Part shown: positions 20,198 through 28,566 of the stretch, one piece after another | Position numbering within the stretch: position 1 is the stretch's first letter | How the letters are laid out: each line of letters starts with the position of its first letter | Assembly: GCF_028621955.1 (NCBI RefSeq) | Contig: NZ_CP117516.1 | Coordinates: 2,192,001-2,256,000 of the forward strand | Reading direction: 5' to 3' | Length of the DNA: 64,000 nucleotides | Source: Erythrobacter sp. BLCC-B19 | GTDB lineage: Bacteria; Pseudomonadota; Alphaproteobacteria; Sphingomonadales; Sphingomonadaceae | Translations under genes and position numbers: made by a program | The notes under the pieces: generated by a model | What the model was told of the DNA's origin: nothing | The model's input: only the letters and a program-made list of their open reading frames with translations | Databases searched by the model: none

Positions 20198-20231
20198 AGA
20201 AGCGGGGCCCCGGCTCAAGGCCGGGGAGACG
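20196..20231 (-). repeat. right REP-like inverted repeat
   Basis: The inverted partner of 19847-19882, with three mismatches in 36. It overlaps the last two bases of the GIY-YIG stop codon and ends seven bases before the 3' end of the convergent membrane protein gene, so it may double as a terminator. Confidence 0.85.
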
Positions 20232-20237
20232 AAAGAG

Positions 20238-20861
20238 TCATAGGAAAAGAGCAGCTAAAGCAGCGCTCATCACCACGACTAGCCCGACCGAAAACCCCAG
20301 CATCGCCAGCACCGGCCTTGTCACCCGCCCGTGCAGCACCCAGTCATATCCCGCCGAAACCGCGACCGTGATCGGCACCTGCACTGCAATCGCGACCGGA
20401 TCGGGCAGGCCCAAGACCTGCACCACGCGGGCATAGGCCGGGGTCATCAGCGCGAGGGTCGCGATCAGCATTGCCTGCCGGTGGGCGGCGATGTCGCGGC
20501 GGCGGGCGTAGTGGATCGCCAGGAAATAGAGCGGCACAAAGGTCGCGAAGGCGGCGAGGTTCACCACCGTTACCTCGGGGCGGCCCAGCTCCTCCCCGAT
20601 GCGCCACGAGATCACCCCGCCGCTCACCAGCATCGCCCCTACAAGTGCAATCGAGGCGCGCCCGCTCGCGCGGTGGGCCGCGAGGCGGTATTTCGCGGCG
20701 AGGAAGCTCTGGCTGGCGAGCATCATCAGCCAGGCGATCATGCTCCCGGCGTGGAACACCACGATGGGGGTGTAGCGCGCCTGCACCTGCGGATGCGCCA
20801 CCGCCTTCAGCGCGAAGGCGAACAGCGTGAAGCCCAGCAGCCCCAGCGCGATCCTTCCCAT
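20238..20861 (-). CDS. multi-helix membrane protein, DUF2306-like
   Basis: A 207-residue inner membrane protein with about six to seven hydrophobic segments. Conserved-looking His are in VFHAG, RLAAHRASGR and IHYARRRDIAAHR, a pattern of DUF2306-type proteins that may bind haem or metal (inference). I chose the ATG at 20861 (MGRIALGLLGF); a GTG at 20900 would add 13 polar residues. It lies downstream of ccmAB on the same strand but is separated from them by a 266-bp palindromic element. The function is unknown. Confidence 0.65.
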   Translation of the reverse strand: MGRIALGLLGFTLFAFALKAVAHPQVQARYTPIVVFHAGSMIAWLMMLASQSFLAAKYRLAAHRASGRASIALVGAMLVSGGVISWRIGEELGRPEVTVVNLAAFATFVPLYFLAIHYARRRDIAAHRQAMLIATLALMTPAYARVVQVLGLPDPVAIAVQVPITVAVSAGYDWVLHGRVTRPVLAMLGFSVGLVVVMSAALAALFL

Positions 20862-20902
20862 CAGCAGATGCCCGCGGGTGTGGCTCTCTGGCGCTCTCAC
20901 TA

Positions 20903-21168
20903 GAGCCTACCCTGCCGGGGCGAAAACCTTCGCATCGCGACAGGAAAGCCGCTGGATAGGAGCAGCGCGCAGCAGGGGCTGGTTGCCCCTGCAAGGGCCG
21001 CGACGGAGCTAGCGGCTTTCCTGACGCGACCCCTGCGGGGCGGGCCGCTTTTGGCCCATCGCCGCGTCCTTCGTCGCTCACTATGCTCAGGCATGGCTCA
21101 CTCCTCACTCCTTGCGCTGGGCCAAAATCGGCTCCGTGCGAAGGCTTTCGCCCCGGCAGGGTAGGCTC
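20903..21168. repeat. 266-bp MITE-like element with nested inverted repeats
   Basis: Fills the gap between ccmB and the DUF2306-like gene. Terminal inverted repeats are 20903-20934 and 21137-21168 (31 of 32 identical). Inside are a second pair (20935-20956 with 21008-21029), a third (21044-21058 with 21118-21132, 14 of 15) and a hairpin (20972-20979 with 20985-20992). The right end overlaps the ccmB stop codon by two bases. There is no credible gene; a 64-codon frame inside is unsupported. It is probably a non-autonomous repeat or a strongly folded RNA. Confidence 0.65.
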
Positions 21169-21817
21169 AATTCTCCCGTGCGGCCCTTATGGCGGCCCCG
21201 GCGGCGAAGGGCGCGATCGCGACCAGCCCGAGGCTTATCGCTCCAACGAAGCCGAGGCTCACGGGATCCAGCCGCGCGAGCGCGCCTGCGCCGAAAATCA
21301 GGATGGGCAGGGCCAGCGGGATCAGCAGCAGGCCCGAAAGCGCCGCGCCCGCACGCAAGCTCGCGGTCAGCGCGGCGATCATCAACCCGATGGCGGCAAG
21401 GCCCGGCGTGCCCGCCAGCAGCCCCAGCAGCAGGATGGAGAAACTCTCGCCTTCGATCTTCAGCAGCGCGGCCGCCGGGAAGGTTGCCAGCAAGAGCGGC
21501 GGGCCGAAGCTCAGCCAGTGGGCCAGCAGCCGCACCGCCATCATCGCTTCCTCGGCGATCCCGCGCAGCCGCAGCTGATCGAAGAACCCCAGCGCAATGT
21601 CGCGCGCCACCAGCTTTTCCAAAGGCAGGATCGCCGCCAGCAGCGCCGCGATCCACACCACCCCGCCGCCGGTTTTCGCGAGCACATTGGCATCCGGCCC
21701 GACCGCGAAGGGAAACAGCATGGCGACCGCGACGAAGAACACCACCGGAAGCGCCGCCCCGCTTCCCGTGAACGGGAAGAACTGCGCGAGATCGCGGCGG
21801 AGCAGGGCGAGGATCAT
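21167..21817 (-). CDS. ccmB: haem exporter permease CcmB
   Basis: A 216-residue inner membrane permease of the CcmABCD cytochrome c maturation ABC system. It begins ILALLRRDLAQFF and has about six transmembrane segments with the family's PVVFFVAVAMLFPFAVGP region. Its ATG overlaps the ccmA stop (21814-21817). The longer frame upstream is the ccmA shadow. ccmC and ccmD do not follow; a palindromic element and an unrelated membrane gene come next, so the rest of the system must lie elsewhere. Confidence 0.92.
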   Translation of the reverse strand: MILALLRRDLAQFFPFTGSGAALPVVFFVAVAMLFPFAVGPDANVLAKTGGGVVWIAALLAAILPLEKLVARDIALGFFDQLRLRGIAEEAMMAVRLLAHWLSFGPPLLLATFPAAALLKIEGESFSILLLGLLAGTPGLAAIGLMIAALTASLRAGAALSGLLLIPLALPILIFGAGALARLDPVSLGFVGAISLGLVAIAPFAAGAAIRAAREN

Positions 21818-22434
21818 GCGTCCTCCTCTTCCGCAGCAGGCGCGAAGTCCTCGATCGCGAAGCTGGCCATACCCGGCACGTCCAAGGGCTGGTGCGAGGC
21901 GATCAGGGCAATCCCGCCGCCTTCGCAATGCTCGCGCACCAATGCGCTGACGAGGGCTTGGGAGGTCGCATCCAGACCGCTCAGCGGCTCGTCGAGCAGC
22001 CACACGCTTGCATTCTGCCCCAGCACCCGGGCGAGCGCGGCGCGTTTCTTCTGGCCGGTGGAAAGATAGCCCACCGGCACCTCGGCCAGCGTGTCCAGCC
22101 TGAGGCGGGCCATGATCGCGGCGGTCTCGCTCACCCCGTCGGCGGCGAACCAGAAGGCGAGCGCCCTGCCCAGCGGCAGGTCGGGGTCAAGGCCGGTGCG
22201 CTCGTCCAGCAGCGCCAGCGCGCCTTCGCGCGTCACGCTTCCGGCATAGGGCGTCGTCAGCCCCGCCAGCGCGCGGATCAGCGTCGTCTTTCCCGCCCCG
22301 TTCGCCCCGGTCACATGGCACGCCGCACCGCTCTCGAGCCGGAACGACAGCCGCCGGAACAGCAGCCGTTCGCCCCGGCGGCAAGCGAGGTTATCGGCAG
22401 CGAGGAGGGGGCCGGGGTTCGGGGGCGCTTGCAT
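21814..22434 (-). CDS. ccmA: haem exporter ATP-binding protein CcmA
   Basis: A 206-residue ABC ATPase of the cytochrome c biogenesis exporter. It has Walker A GANGAGKT (43-50), signature LSTGQ (124-128), Walker B VWLLDEP (144-150) and the switch His in IASHQ. The CcmA-type signature sequence STGQKKR is present. I prefer the ATG at 22434 over a TTG at 22443. It is translationally coupled to ccmB through a four-base overlap and diverges from the pterin dehydratase gene with a 66-bp control region. Confidence 0.94.
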   Translation of the reverse strand: MQAPPNPGPLLAADNLACRRGERLLFRRLSFRLESGAACHVTGANGAGKTTLIRALAGLTTPYAGSVTREGALALLDERTGLDPDLPLGRALAFWFAADGVSETAAIMARLRLDTLAEVPVGYLSTGQKKRAALARVLGQNASVWLLDEPLSGLDATSQALVSALVREHCEGGGIALIASHQPLDVPGMASFAIEDFAPAAEEEDA

Positions 22435-22500
22435 TGGCCCCAAGCGTTAGGGAAAAGGGCGCGCGCAAACAAGCGACGCTTTGTCGAGGAATTCCTGCCC

Positions 22501-22800
22501 ATGACCGTGCCCGAACTGACGCCTGAGGAAATCGCCGAACTGCTCAAGGCCCACCCCGACTGGGCGAGCGCGCGCGAGGGCAAGGCGATCACGCGAACCT
22601 TTCAGTTCAAGGATTTCTCTGAGGCCTGGGGCTTCATGAGCCGGGTCGCGCTGCTGGCGGAAACGCAGGATCACCACCCCGAATGGTTCAACGTCTATGC
22701 CAAGGTCGAGGTCACGCTGACCACCCATGACGCCGGGCAAAGCGGCGGCCTTTCGCAGCGCGATGTCGTCATGGCGCAGGCGATCGACACGCTGCTGTGA
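22501..22800 (+). CDS. phhB: pterin-4a-carbinolamine dehydratase
   Basis: A 99-residue PCD/DCoH-like enzyme that dehydrates 4a-hydroxy-tetrahydropterin, recycling the cofactor of aromatic amino acid hydroxylases. The active-site segment DHHPEWFNVYAKVEV (57-71) and the downstream THDAGQSGGLSQRD are characteristic. A GAGGAA site precedes the ATG. No phenylalanine hydroxylase gene is present in the window. Its stop overlaps the ATG of the next gene (TGATG). Confidence 0.95.
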   Translation: MTVPELTPEEIAELLKAHPDWASAREGKAITRTFQFKDFSEAWGFMSRVALLAETQDHHPEWFNVYAKVEVTLTTHDAGQSGGLSQRDVVMAQAIDTLL

Positions 22801-23960
22801 TGCGCTCTGCCAGAACCCTCGGGGCCGTCCTTGCCGCGCTGGCGGTGACTGGGGCGGCGCAGGAGGGTGTGACGCAGCAAGGCCGCATCTTCAAAGGCAC
22901 GCTGGGCGATGCGCCGATTACGGCGTGCTTCGATCCCTCGGGCAGCTCTCCGGGCGTCTATTACCGCGATGCCGCGCTCGAACCGGTGCGGCTGGAGCTG
23001 CGCGATGCGGCCACGCCGCTGGTTCTGACCGAGGCGAGCGGAATCGAAGACGCGACCGGCGCGCAGTGGATGATGGCCTCTGCCACGGGCGAGACGATGA
23101 CCGGCGTATGGCGCAAGGGCACCGCTGTCCTGCCGATCCGCCTCACCGCCGTTCCTGCCGACCTGCCCGACTATGGCTCGGCCTGCGAAGCCCGGCAATT
23201 CGTGGAGCCGCTGCTGGCAGGCGGCACCACCACACGCCGCGACGAGAGCCTTGAGGGCATGGTCTATACCCGGATCGCCTATGACGGCCCGGCGCGCGCG
23301 GGGCTGGAGGATTACCACATCGTCACCTTCGCGCTTCGCGCCGAACAGGCAGGCGATGCGGCGATCAACGCCCGGTTGGCCGCCGCGCTGCCCGATGGCT
23401 CCGCCAATCACGACATGGGCCTGTGCGCGACCCCCAGCCTCGCCAATGCGGGGATGCCGGGCTATATCGACGAGACGCGCCTGCCGATGCTGATCACCCC
23501 GCGCTGGCTCGCGGTGCGGCATGGCGGCAGCAGCTATTGCGGCGGCGCGCATCCCAACAATTTCGGCAACCTTGTCGTCTATGACCGGCATAGCGGGGCC
23601 GAGGTCGATGCCTCCGCATGGTTCAAGCCCGGCGCGCTCAAGTTCTACGATTGGGAGCCCGAACCCGGCAACCCGCGCCTGATCGAAGCCCTGTCCGATG
23701 CGTTGACGCAGGCAGTGATGACGCGCTGGCCCGAAGGCGCGCGCGATCCCGAATGCATGGAGGCCGCGCGCAGCGGCATGGGCTGGGACATCGGCCTGAC
23801 CCGCGAAGGCCCGGTGTTCGAACCGGAGTTTCCCCACGTGCTGTTCGCCTGCACCGAGGAGGTGACCCTGCCATGGGAGGCCGCGCGCCCGTTCCTCTCC
23901 GCAAAGGGGCGCGCGGTGATGAAGGGTCTGCGCCAAGCTCCGCCAGCGTCAGCGCGCTGA
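22800..23960 (+). CDS. exported protein with DUF3298-like C-terminal motif
   Basis: A 386-residue protein with a short signal peptide (MRSARTLGAVLAALAVTGAAQ). I do not recognise the whole. A motif YCGGAHPNNFGNLVVYD near residue 245 resembles the GGAH segment of DUF3298 proteins, including the one at 18149-18967, so the C-terminal half may share that fold. The N-terminal region (about 30-110) is strand-rich, and several Cys are spaced so that periplasmic disulphides are likely. It starts at the ATG overlapping the upstream stop; a GTG at 22797 is possible. It is convergent with the SDR gene. Confidence 0.7.
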   Translation: MRSARTLGAVLAALAVTGAAQEGVTQQGRIFKGTLGDAPITACFDPSGSSPGVYYRDAALEPVRLELRDAATPLVLTEASGIEDATGAQWMMASATGETMTGVWRKGTAVLPIRLTAVPADLPDYGSACEARQFVEPLLAGGTTTRRDESLEGMVYTRIAYDGPARAGLEDYHIVTFALRAEQAGDAAINARLAAALPDGSANHDMGLCATPSLANAGMPGYIDETRLPMLITPRWLAVRHGGSSYCGGAHPNNFGNLVVYDRHSGAEVDASAWFKPGALKFYDWEPEPGNPRLIEALSDALTQAVMTRWPEGARDPECMEAARSGMGWDIGLTREGPVFEPEFPHVLFACTEEVTLPWEAARPFLSAKGRAVMKGLRQAPPASAR

Positions 23961-23989
23961 TATCGGCCCGCAGGGCCGCAAGCGCGACT

Positions 23990-24055
23990 GCGCGCCCGCA
24001 GCGGGCGCAGCTTGCTGCGCGTCTAGCGAGGACCGCACGCCGGAGGGCGTGCGGA
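23990..24055. terminator. GC-rich hairpins between convergent genes
   Basis: Two stem-loops lie in the 99-bp gap: GCGCCCGC with GCGGGCGC near 23991-24008, and CCGCACGCC-GGAG-GGCGTGCGG at about 24033-24054. There is no clear T tract, so factor-independent termination is only possible, not certain. Confidence 0.4.
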
Positions 24056-24059
24056 CAAA

Positions 24060-24863
24060 CTACTGCCCCAGCGGTCTGAGGCTGTTGCGTAGTTGCTTGC
24101 GCACCCGTCCGGGCATCCAGCGCTTGGCAAAGGCCATGCGCTTGCTCGTCGCCCCGACGAAATAGTCGAGCTTGTCGCCATGCACCGCGTCCCACACCGC
24201 CTGTGCGACGTGTTCGACCGGGGTGATCTCGAGCCCCGCGGCGGTCACGCGTTGGCGGATCGTCTCGTTCGACTTGCGGTTGCCGGTGCCCGCGAGCAGC
24301 GGGGTTTCGATGAAGCTCGGGCACACCGAGGCGACCGTGATCCCGTCGGGCGCCCATTCGGCATCGAGGCTTTCGGTCACGGCGCGCACCCCGAACTTGG
24401 TGGCGCAATAGACGCTCATCCCGCCCGATCCCGCAATCCCCGCCGCGCTCGCCATGTTGACGAGAGCCGATCCGGGCGCTGCGGCCTTGAGGTAGGGATA
24501 GACCGCCTGCGCGCCGTAAAGCACGCCCTTCAGATTGATGTCGAGGCAGCGGTCGATCTCTTCCGGGTCAAGCTCGGACAGCGATCCGCCGGTGCCGATC
24601 CCGGCATTGTTGACCATCGCGTCGATCCGCCCTCCCGCGGCTGCGGCGAAGGCGGCAAGGCTTTCGTCCCACCCCTTGCGGTCGCGCACATCAAGCCGTC
24701 CTGCCCACTTGGCATCCCCGCTGATGAGCGCGAGGGTTTCGGCCATCCCGCCCTCGTTGATGTCGGCGACGCCCACGAACCACCCGCGCGCGGCGAAATG
24801 GATCGCGCTCGCCCGCCCGATGCCCGAGCCCCCGCCGGTGATGAAGATGCTGCGCTGTGCCAT
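24060..24863 (-). CDS. short-chain dehydrogenase/reductase
   Basis: A 267-residue classical SDR using NAD(P). The cofactor motif TGGGSGIG (9-16), NNAG (85-88) and catalytic residues S139, Y152 and K156 (YCATK) are all present. Asp34 in VADIN, at the end of beta-2, suggests preference for NAD(H). The C-terminal 40 residues are basic (KRMAFAKRWMPGRVRKQ) and may be membrane-peripheral. The ATG at 24863 is preceded by GAGGG; earlier in-frame codons are unlikely. The substrate cannot be told. Confidence 0.92.
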   Translation of the reverse strand: MAQRSIFITGGGSGIGRASAIHFAARGWFVGVADINEGGMAETLALISGDAKWAGRLDVRDRKGWDESLAAFAAAAGGRIDAMVNNAGIGTGGSLSELDPEEIDRCLDINLKGVLYGAQAVYPYLKAAAPGSALVNMASAAGIAGSGGMSVYCATKFGVRAVTESLDAEWAPDGITVASVCPSFIETPLLAGTGNRKSNETIRQRVTAAGLEITPVEHVAQAVWDAVHGDKLDYFVGATSKRMAFAKRWMPGRVRKQLRNSLRPLGQ

Positions 24864-24968
24864 TCCGATCCCTCTTCCGATTGCTGTTTGCAACCTGTCT
24901 AGAGGCAACTGACACGCTTGTCAGCAGGGGATGCGCGGAGATCCTCGGGAAAGGCCGGGCCTCACCCG

Positions 24969-25739
24969 TCACCCCATCGCGTCGAGCACGTCTTCAAGCC
25001 GCGCCGGATCGCCCAGCGCGATCACCGTGCCGTCGCTGCCCGCATCGAGCGGGTTGCCCTGCCAGTCGGCCATCATCCCGCCCGCGCCTTCGACCACCGG
25101 CACCAGCGCGGCGTAATCATAGAGCTTCAATCCCGCCTCGATCACCACATCGACGTGCCCGCTCGCGACAAGGCCGTAATTGTAGCAGTCCCCGCCGAAC
25201 ACGATCTTCTTCTCGGCCACGGTCTTGGCGACCGACATGAAAGCATCGGCCTCCTCGTTGGTGAAGAGGTGCGGGCTGGTGGTGGCGAGCACCGCGTCGC
25301 CGAGTTCCTTCAAGGGCTTGGTGGCGGCGGGCTTGCCGTTGAACAGGGTCGGCTGGCCGATGCGGCCCACCCAGCGTTCGCCGGAGATCGGCTGATCGAT
25401 GATGCCGAGCACCGGCCAGCCATCCTGCAAGAGCGCGATCAGCGTGCCGAAGATCGGACGCCCGGCGATGAAGCTGGTGGTGCCGTCGATCGGATCGAGC
25501 ACCCACTGGCGGCCTGCGCCTTCGTTGCGGGTGCCATATTCCTCGCCGATGATCCCGTCGGCAGAGAATTCGGCCTCGATCAGCGCGCGCATGGCGGCCT
25601 CGGCGGCGCGGTCGGCTTCGGTGACGAAAGAGCGGTCGGCCTTGCGCTCCTGGCTCCACTGGCCCCGGAACAGCGGGCGGATGGCAGCGCCCGCCGCATC
25701 GGCAAGGCGCAGGGCAAGGGCGAGGTCTTTATCGGTCAT
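24969..25739 (-). CDS. hisN: histidinol-phosphatase, inositol monophosphatase family
   Basis: A 256-residue Mg-dependent phosphatase. The motifs are VTEAD (39-43), GEEYG (65-69), WVLDPIDGTTSF (79-90) and the C-terminal YDYAALVPVVEGAGG. The sequence style, with GTTSFIAGRPIFGTLIAL, matches HisN-type histidinol-phosphatases of alphaproteobacteria better than SuhB or CysQ. Inositol-phosphatase activity cannot be excluded. The gene ends an operon with a four-base overlap with the upstream cytochrome-like gene. Confidence 0.88.
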   Translation of the reverse strand: MTDKDLALALRLADAAGAAIRPLFRGQWSQERKADRSFVTEADRAAEAAMRALIEAEFSADGIIGEEYGTRNEGAGRQWVLDPIDGTTSFIAGRPIFGTLIALLQDGWPVLGIIDQPISGERWVGRIGQPTLFNGKPAATKPLKELGDAVLATTSPHLFTNEEADAFMSVAKTVAEKKIVFGGDCYNYGLVASGHVDVVIEAGLKLYDYAALVPVVEGAGGMMADWQGNPLDAGSDGTVIALGDPARLEDVLDAMG

Positions 25740-26341
25740 GGGAAGCTTTCCAGATAGCGCGGCGGGATCGCGGGGTCAGATGCCATAACGCCCACGAACC
25801 CTGCCGCAAGAGCCATGCCAGCAGCGCTGATCGCGAGCGGTATGGCCCTGTTCTTCGCCCGCCATCCCAGCGCGCAGGCAAGGTGGACGAAGGCCGCTGT
25901 GACCCCGAGGAAATAGTAGGGCACGAAGAACCCGGCATAGCCCGCATGGAAACCGGCGGCGGCAAAGTGGTAATTGGTGTCGAGCCCCTGCAGCAGTCGC
26001 CCGGCCCACACCGCGCCGACATGGTTGAGGATGAACAGCGCCAAGATCACCCCCGAGATCGCCTGCCAGCGGGCGAGCCCTTGCCGTTGCTGCCTGCGAG
26101 TGCGCCAGATCATGGAGAGGCCGGTCCCCAGCTGAAAGGCGAGCGCCAGCATCAGCAGGGTCTCGGCGAGCGGATGGCGGTAGAACGGCCGCAGCGCCTC
26201 CATTGCGGCGATGTGTGCCGCTTGCCCGGCAAACATGGCCAGATGGTTGCCGATATGCGCAATCACGAAGAGCGCGATCGCCAGCCCGCTGGCAAGGTGC
26301 AGCGGGCGCAGGCGGCGGTTGCGGTCGTCAGGCGGGGTCAT
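25736..26341 (-). CDS. membrane protein resembling a cytochrome b-type subunit
   Basis: A 201-residue protein with about five hydrophobic helices, starting at the ATG at 26341 (MTPPDDRNRRLRPLHLASG). Several His lie at helix ends (RPLHLASG, AHIGNHLAMF, LNHVGAVW, NYHFAAAGFHAG, VHLAC). This is a pattern like the haem-binding four- or five-helix bundles of succinate dehydrogenase/fumarate reductase cytochrome b subunits. No partner flavoprotein is nearby, so the electron-transfer role is only a suggestion. It overlaps the gene upstream by 14 bases and hisN by four. Confidence 0.65.
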   Translation of the reverse strand: MTPPDDRNRRLRPLHLASGLAIALFVIAHIGNHLAMFAGQAAHIAAMEALRPFYRHPLAETLLMLALAFQLGTGLSMIWRTRRQQRQGLARWQAISGVILALFILNHVGAVWAGRLLQGLDTNYHFAAAGFHAGYAGFFVPYYFLGVTAAFVHLACALGWRAKNRAIPLAISAAGMALAAGFVGVMASDPAIPPRYLESFP

Positions 26342-26702
26342 GCATCTGCCAATAGGCAAAGGCGTCCGCCTGTCGAGCCTCGGTATAGCGGCGCGCCTCC
26401 GGGCCTTCCCATTCGCGTGGCAGGTCGTGGTAGAGGCCGGTGCGGCTGACAAACCAGCCTTGCCCCGGCAGACCGTCCGACTGGCGCACCACCAGCACTG
26501 CAAGGCCGGGTTCCCCGCAAGCGCGCCCGTCCTCGTCGATCCGGTCGAGCACCTTGCACAATTGCCGCATCAGCGGACGCGTGAAGGTGTGGCCGAGGAT
26601 GTTCAGCAGTGCGCCGTAGGTGAAGGTCTGGCGCTGGCGGGCTGCTTCGATGAGAAGCGCGCGGACTTCGAGCGGGTCGAATATGCTTCCAGATTTCGTC
26701 AT
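26328..26702 (-). CDS. conserved hypothetical protein, 124 residues
   Basis: A small soluble protein, not recognised. The segment QTFTYGALLNILGH...RPLMRQLCKVLDRI looks like a winged-helix or methyltransferase-fold fragment, followed by AVLVVRQSDGLPGQGWF and an acidic, aromatic C-terminus. No catalytic motif is evident. The start codon (ATG at 26702) lies inside a REP-like repeat, which also supplies the upstream region. It is placed between prs and a membrane protein gene and probably cotranscribed with both. Confidence 0.6.
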   Translation of the reverse strand: MTKSGSIFDPLEVRALLIEAARQRQTFTYGALLNILGHTFTRPLMRQLCKVLDRIDEDGRACGEPGLAVLVVRQSDGLPGQGWFVSRTGLYHDLPREWEGPEARRYTEARQADAFAYWQMHDPA

Positions 26703-26797
26703 TGCGAGCCGAAGGCGAAGCAATCCATGGTCGAACCTCGCATCAATCGAGACGGAAGTTCATGGATTGCCGCGTCGCTACGCTCCTCGCAATGACG
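26697..26797. repeat. REP-like inverted repeat pair
   Basis: Left arm 26697-26729 begins CGTCATTGCGAG and ends GCAATCCATG. The right arm, 26761-26797, has the same start and end in inverse orientation with a diverged middle. This CGTCATTGCGAG...GCAATCC type is a widespread intergenic palindrome in alphaproteobacteria. It lies four bases after the prs stop and covers the start of the next gene. Confidence 0.8.
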
Positions 26798-26800
26798 AGG

Positions 26801-27736
26801 TTAGTCGAACAGAGAGCTGACGCTGCTCTCGTCCGCAATCCGGCGGATCGCCTCGCCCACCAGCGGGGCAATCGGCAGCACGCGGATTCGGTCGGACTGT
26901 TCGGTCGCTTCGGTGGGCCGGATCGAATCGGTGATCACCAGCTCCTTCAGCGCCGAGCCGTTGATCCGCGCCACTGCGCCGCCCGAGAGCACCCCGTGGG
27001 TGATGTAGGCCGCGACCGACTTGGCCCCGCCTTCCAGCAGCGCTTCGGCCGCGTTGCACAGCGTGCCGCCCGAATCGACGATGTCGTCGATCAGGATGCA
27101 GTGGCGGCCAGAAACGTCGCCGATGATGTTCATCACCTCCGATTCGCCCGGACGATCGCGGCGCTTGTCGACGATCGCGAGCGGGGCGTTGTCGAGGCGC
27201 TTCGCCAGCGCGCGGGCGCGCACCACGCCGCCCACGTCGGGCGAGACCACCATCAGCTGCTGGTCGCCGTAGCGGGCCTGAATGTCCGCAGCCATCACCG
27301 GCGCGGCATAGAGGTTGTCGGTCGGGATATCGAAGAAGCCCTGGATCTGCCCGGCGTGGAGATCGACCGCCAGCACGCGGTCAGCGCCCGCTTCGGTAAT
27401 CAGGTTCGCCACCAGCTTGGCGCTGATCGGCGTGCGCGGCCCCGGCTTGCGATCCTGCCGGGCGTAGCCGAAATAGGGCACCACCGCCGTGATCCGCTTG
27501 GCCGAAGCGCGGCGCAGCGCGTCGATGCAGATCAGCAGTTCCATCAGGTTGTCGTTCGCCGGGAAATTGGTCGGCTGGACAACGAACACGTCCTCCCCGC
27601 GCACGTTCTCGTGAATTTCGACGAAGACTTCCTCGTCCGAGAAGCGCCGCACGCTCGCATCGGTCAGGGGGATTTCGAGATAGGCCGCAATGGCCCGGGC
27701 AAGCGGCAGGTTTGAATTGCCGGACATGATCTTCAT
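26801..27736 (-). CDS. prs: ribose-phosphate pyrophosphokinase
   Basis: A 311-residue PRPP synthase transferring pyrophosphate from ATP to ribose-5-phosphate. It has the ATP/flexible loop [15 protein letters not shown] (91-105), the metal/ribose motif [16 protein letters not shown] (125-140) and the PRPP-binding loop [12 protein letters not shown] (214-225). The product feeds purine, pyrimidine, histidine and NAD synthesis, and hisN lies in the same transcription direction downstream. A second ATG at codon 4 is possible. Confidence 0.97.
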   Translation of the reverse strand: MKIMSGNSNLPLARAIAAYLEIPLTDASVRRFSDEEVFVEIHENVRGEDVFVVQPTNFPANDNLMELLICIDALRRASAKRITAVVPYFGYARQDRKPGPRTPISAKLVANLITEAGADRVLAVDLHAGQIQGFFDIPTDNLYAAPVMAADIQARYGDQQLMVVSPDVGGVVRARALAKRLDNAPLAIVDKRRDRPGESEVMNIIGDVSGRHCILIDDIVDSGGTLCNAAEALLEGGAKSVAAYITHGVLSGGAVARINGSALKELVITDSIRPTEATEQSDRIRVLPIAPLVGEAIRRIADESSVSSLFD

Positions 27737-27835
27737 GGCGCGCGAATCCCCGAAGGCAGGTGATGCGCCCCGCCTAGCGATGCGTCATGGAATTGCAACG
27801 CGCGAGGGAGCGGTTGTCGTCAGCTTGCGGGCGGC

Positions 27836-28474
27836 TCAGACCGGCTCGCTGCCAACCGCGTAGTAGTGCCAGGTGAAGATTGCCATCGCCCCGCGCTGGG
27901 GCGACCACGGTTCAGCCAGTGCGCGGGTGGCCTTTTCGGCCGGACGCTCGGCGAGCCCGAGCAGGCGCTTGACCGCCTCCTGCACGGCGAGATCCCCTGC
28001 GGGCCAGATGTCGGGGCGACCCTCGGCGAACAGCAGATAGATCTCCGCCGACCAGCGCCCGATCCCCTTGATCCGTGTGAGCAGCGCGATGGCTTCCTCG
28101 TCGTCCGCAGGCAGGCTGCCGAAATCGAGCTCGCCCGCCGCGACCAGCTCGCACAGCGAACGGGCATAGGACTGCTTCTGGCGCGACAATCCGCAGGCGC
28201 GCAAGGTGTCGAAGTCGCGTTCGAGGAGGCAGGCGGGCGTGAAGCCTTCGCCCAGTTCCGCCTCCAGCTTGCGCCACATCGAGGCCGCCGCCGCGACCGA
28301 AACCTGTTGGCCGACAATCGTGCGCAGCATCGTCACGAAGCCGCGGTCGCGCAGGCGCGGTTCGGGATAGCCGATGCGGGCCAGCTCGATCGCCAACCGC
28401 GGCTCGCGCACGGCCAGCGCATCAAGGTCTGTGCGCAACTTTTCCGCTGTCAGCCCCACTGCCACTTTCCTCAT
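27836..28474 (-). CDS. DNA-3-methyladenine glycosylase II-like (HhH-GPD)
   Basis: A 212-residue base-excision repair enzyme of the AlkA-like HhH-GPD superfamily. The helix-hairpin-helix [15 protein letters not shown] (132-146) is followed by the Gly/Pro-rich loop and the catalytic Asp161 in [18 protein letters not shown] at 52-60 is the other family mark. It lacks the four-Cys Fe-S cluster of EndoIII/MutY. It is expected to remove alkylated purines from DNA. It diverges from the ferredoxin gene with a 92-bp control region. Confidence 0.9.
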   Translation of the reverse strand: MRKVAVGLTAEKLRTDLDALAVREPRLAIELARIGYPEPRLRDRGFVTMLRTIVGQQVSVAAAASMWRKLEAELGEGFTPACLLERDFDTLRACGLSRQKQSYARSLCELVAAGELDFGSLPADDEEAIALLTRIKGIGRWSAEIYLLFAEGRPDIWPAGDLAVQEAVKRLLGLAERPAEKATRALAEPWSPQRGAMAIFTWHYYAVGSEPV

Positions 28475-28566
28475 CTTGCCTTGAGGCCGAGACTACCTTA
28501 GCAGCCGCTTTCGCACTCTCACAGCGCATAGTCTTGCGCCCAATAGCCGAAAAGGAATTCCGATCC

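Larger units (their letters stand above)
19847..20231. mobile_element. IR-flanked GIY-YIG unit (candidate mobile element)
   Basis: A 36-bp sequence at 19847-19882 recurs inverted at 20196-20231 with 33 of 36 positions identical. Each copy is itself a hairpin (CCCCGG, short loop with TTGA, CCGGGG). The only gene inside starts 12 bp after the left copy and its stop codon overlaps the right copy, so repeats and gene form one 385-bp package. The arrangement recalls REP sequences with an associated nuclease. Mobility is inferred; no target duplication was seen. Confidence 0.6.

Noticed and set aside
20900..21094. 64-codon frame inside the palindromic element
   Set aside because: No ribosome site, biased composition, and it lies within nested inverted repeats.
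23836..23850. Second parS site
   Set aside because: Contains CACGTG but flanking bases do not match the 16-bp consensus.
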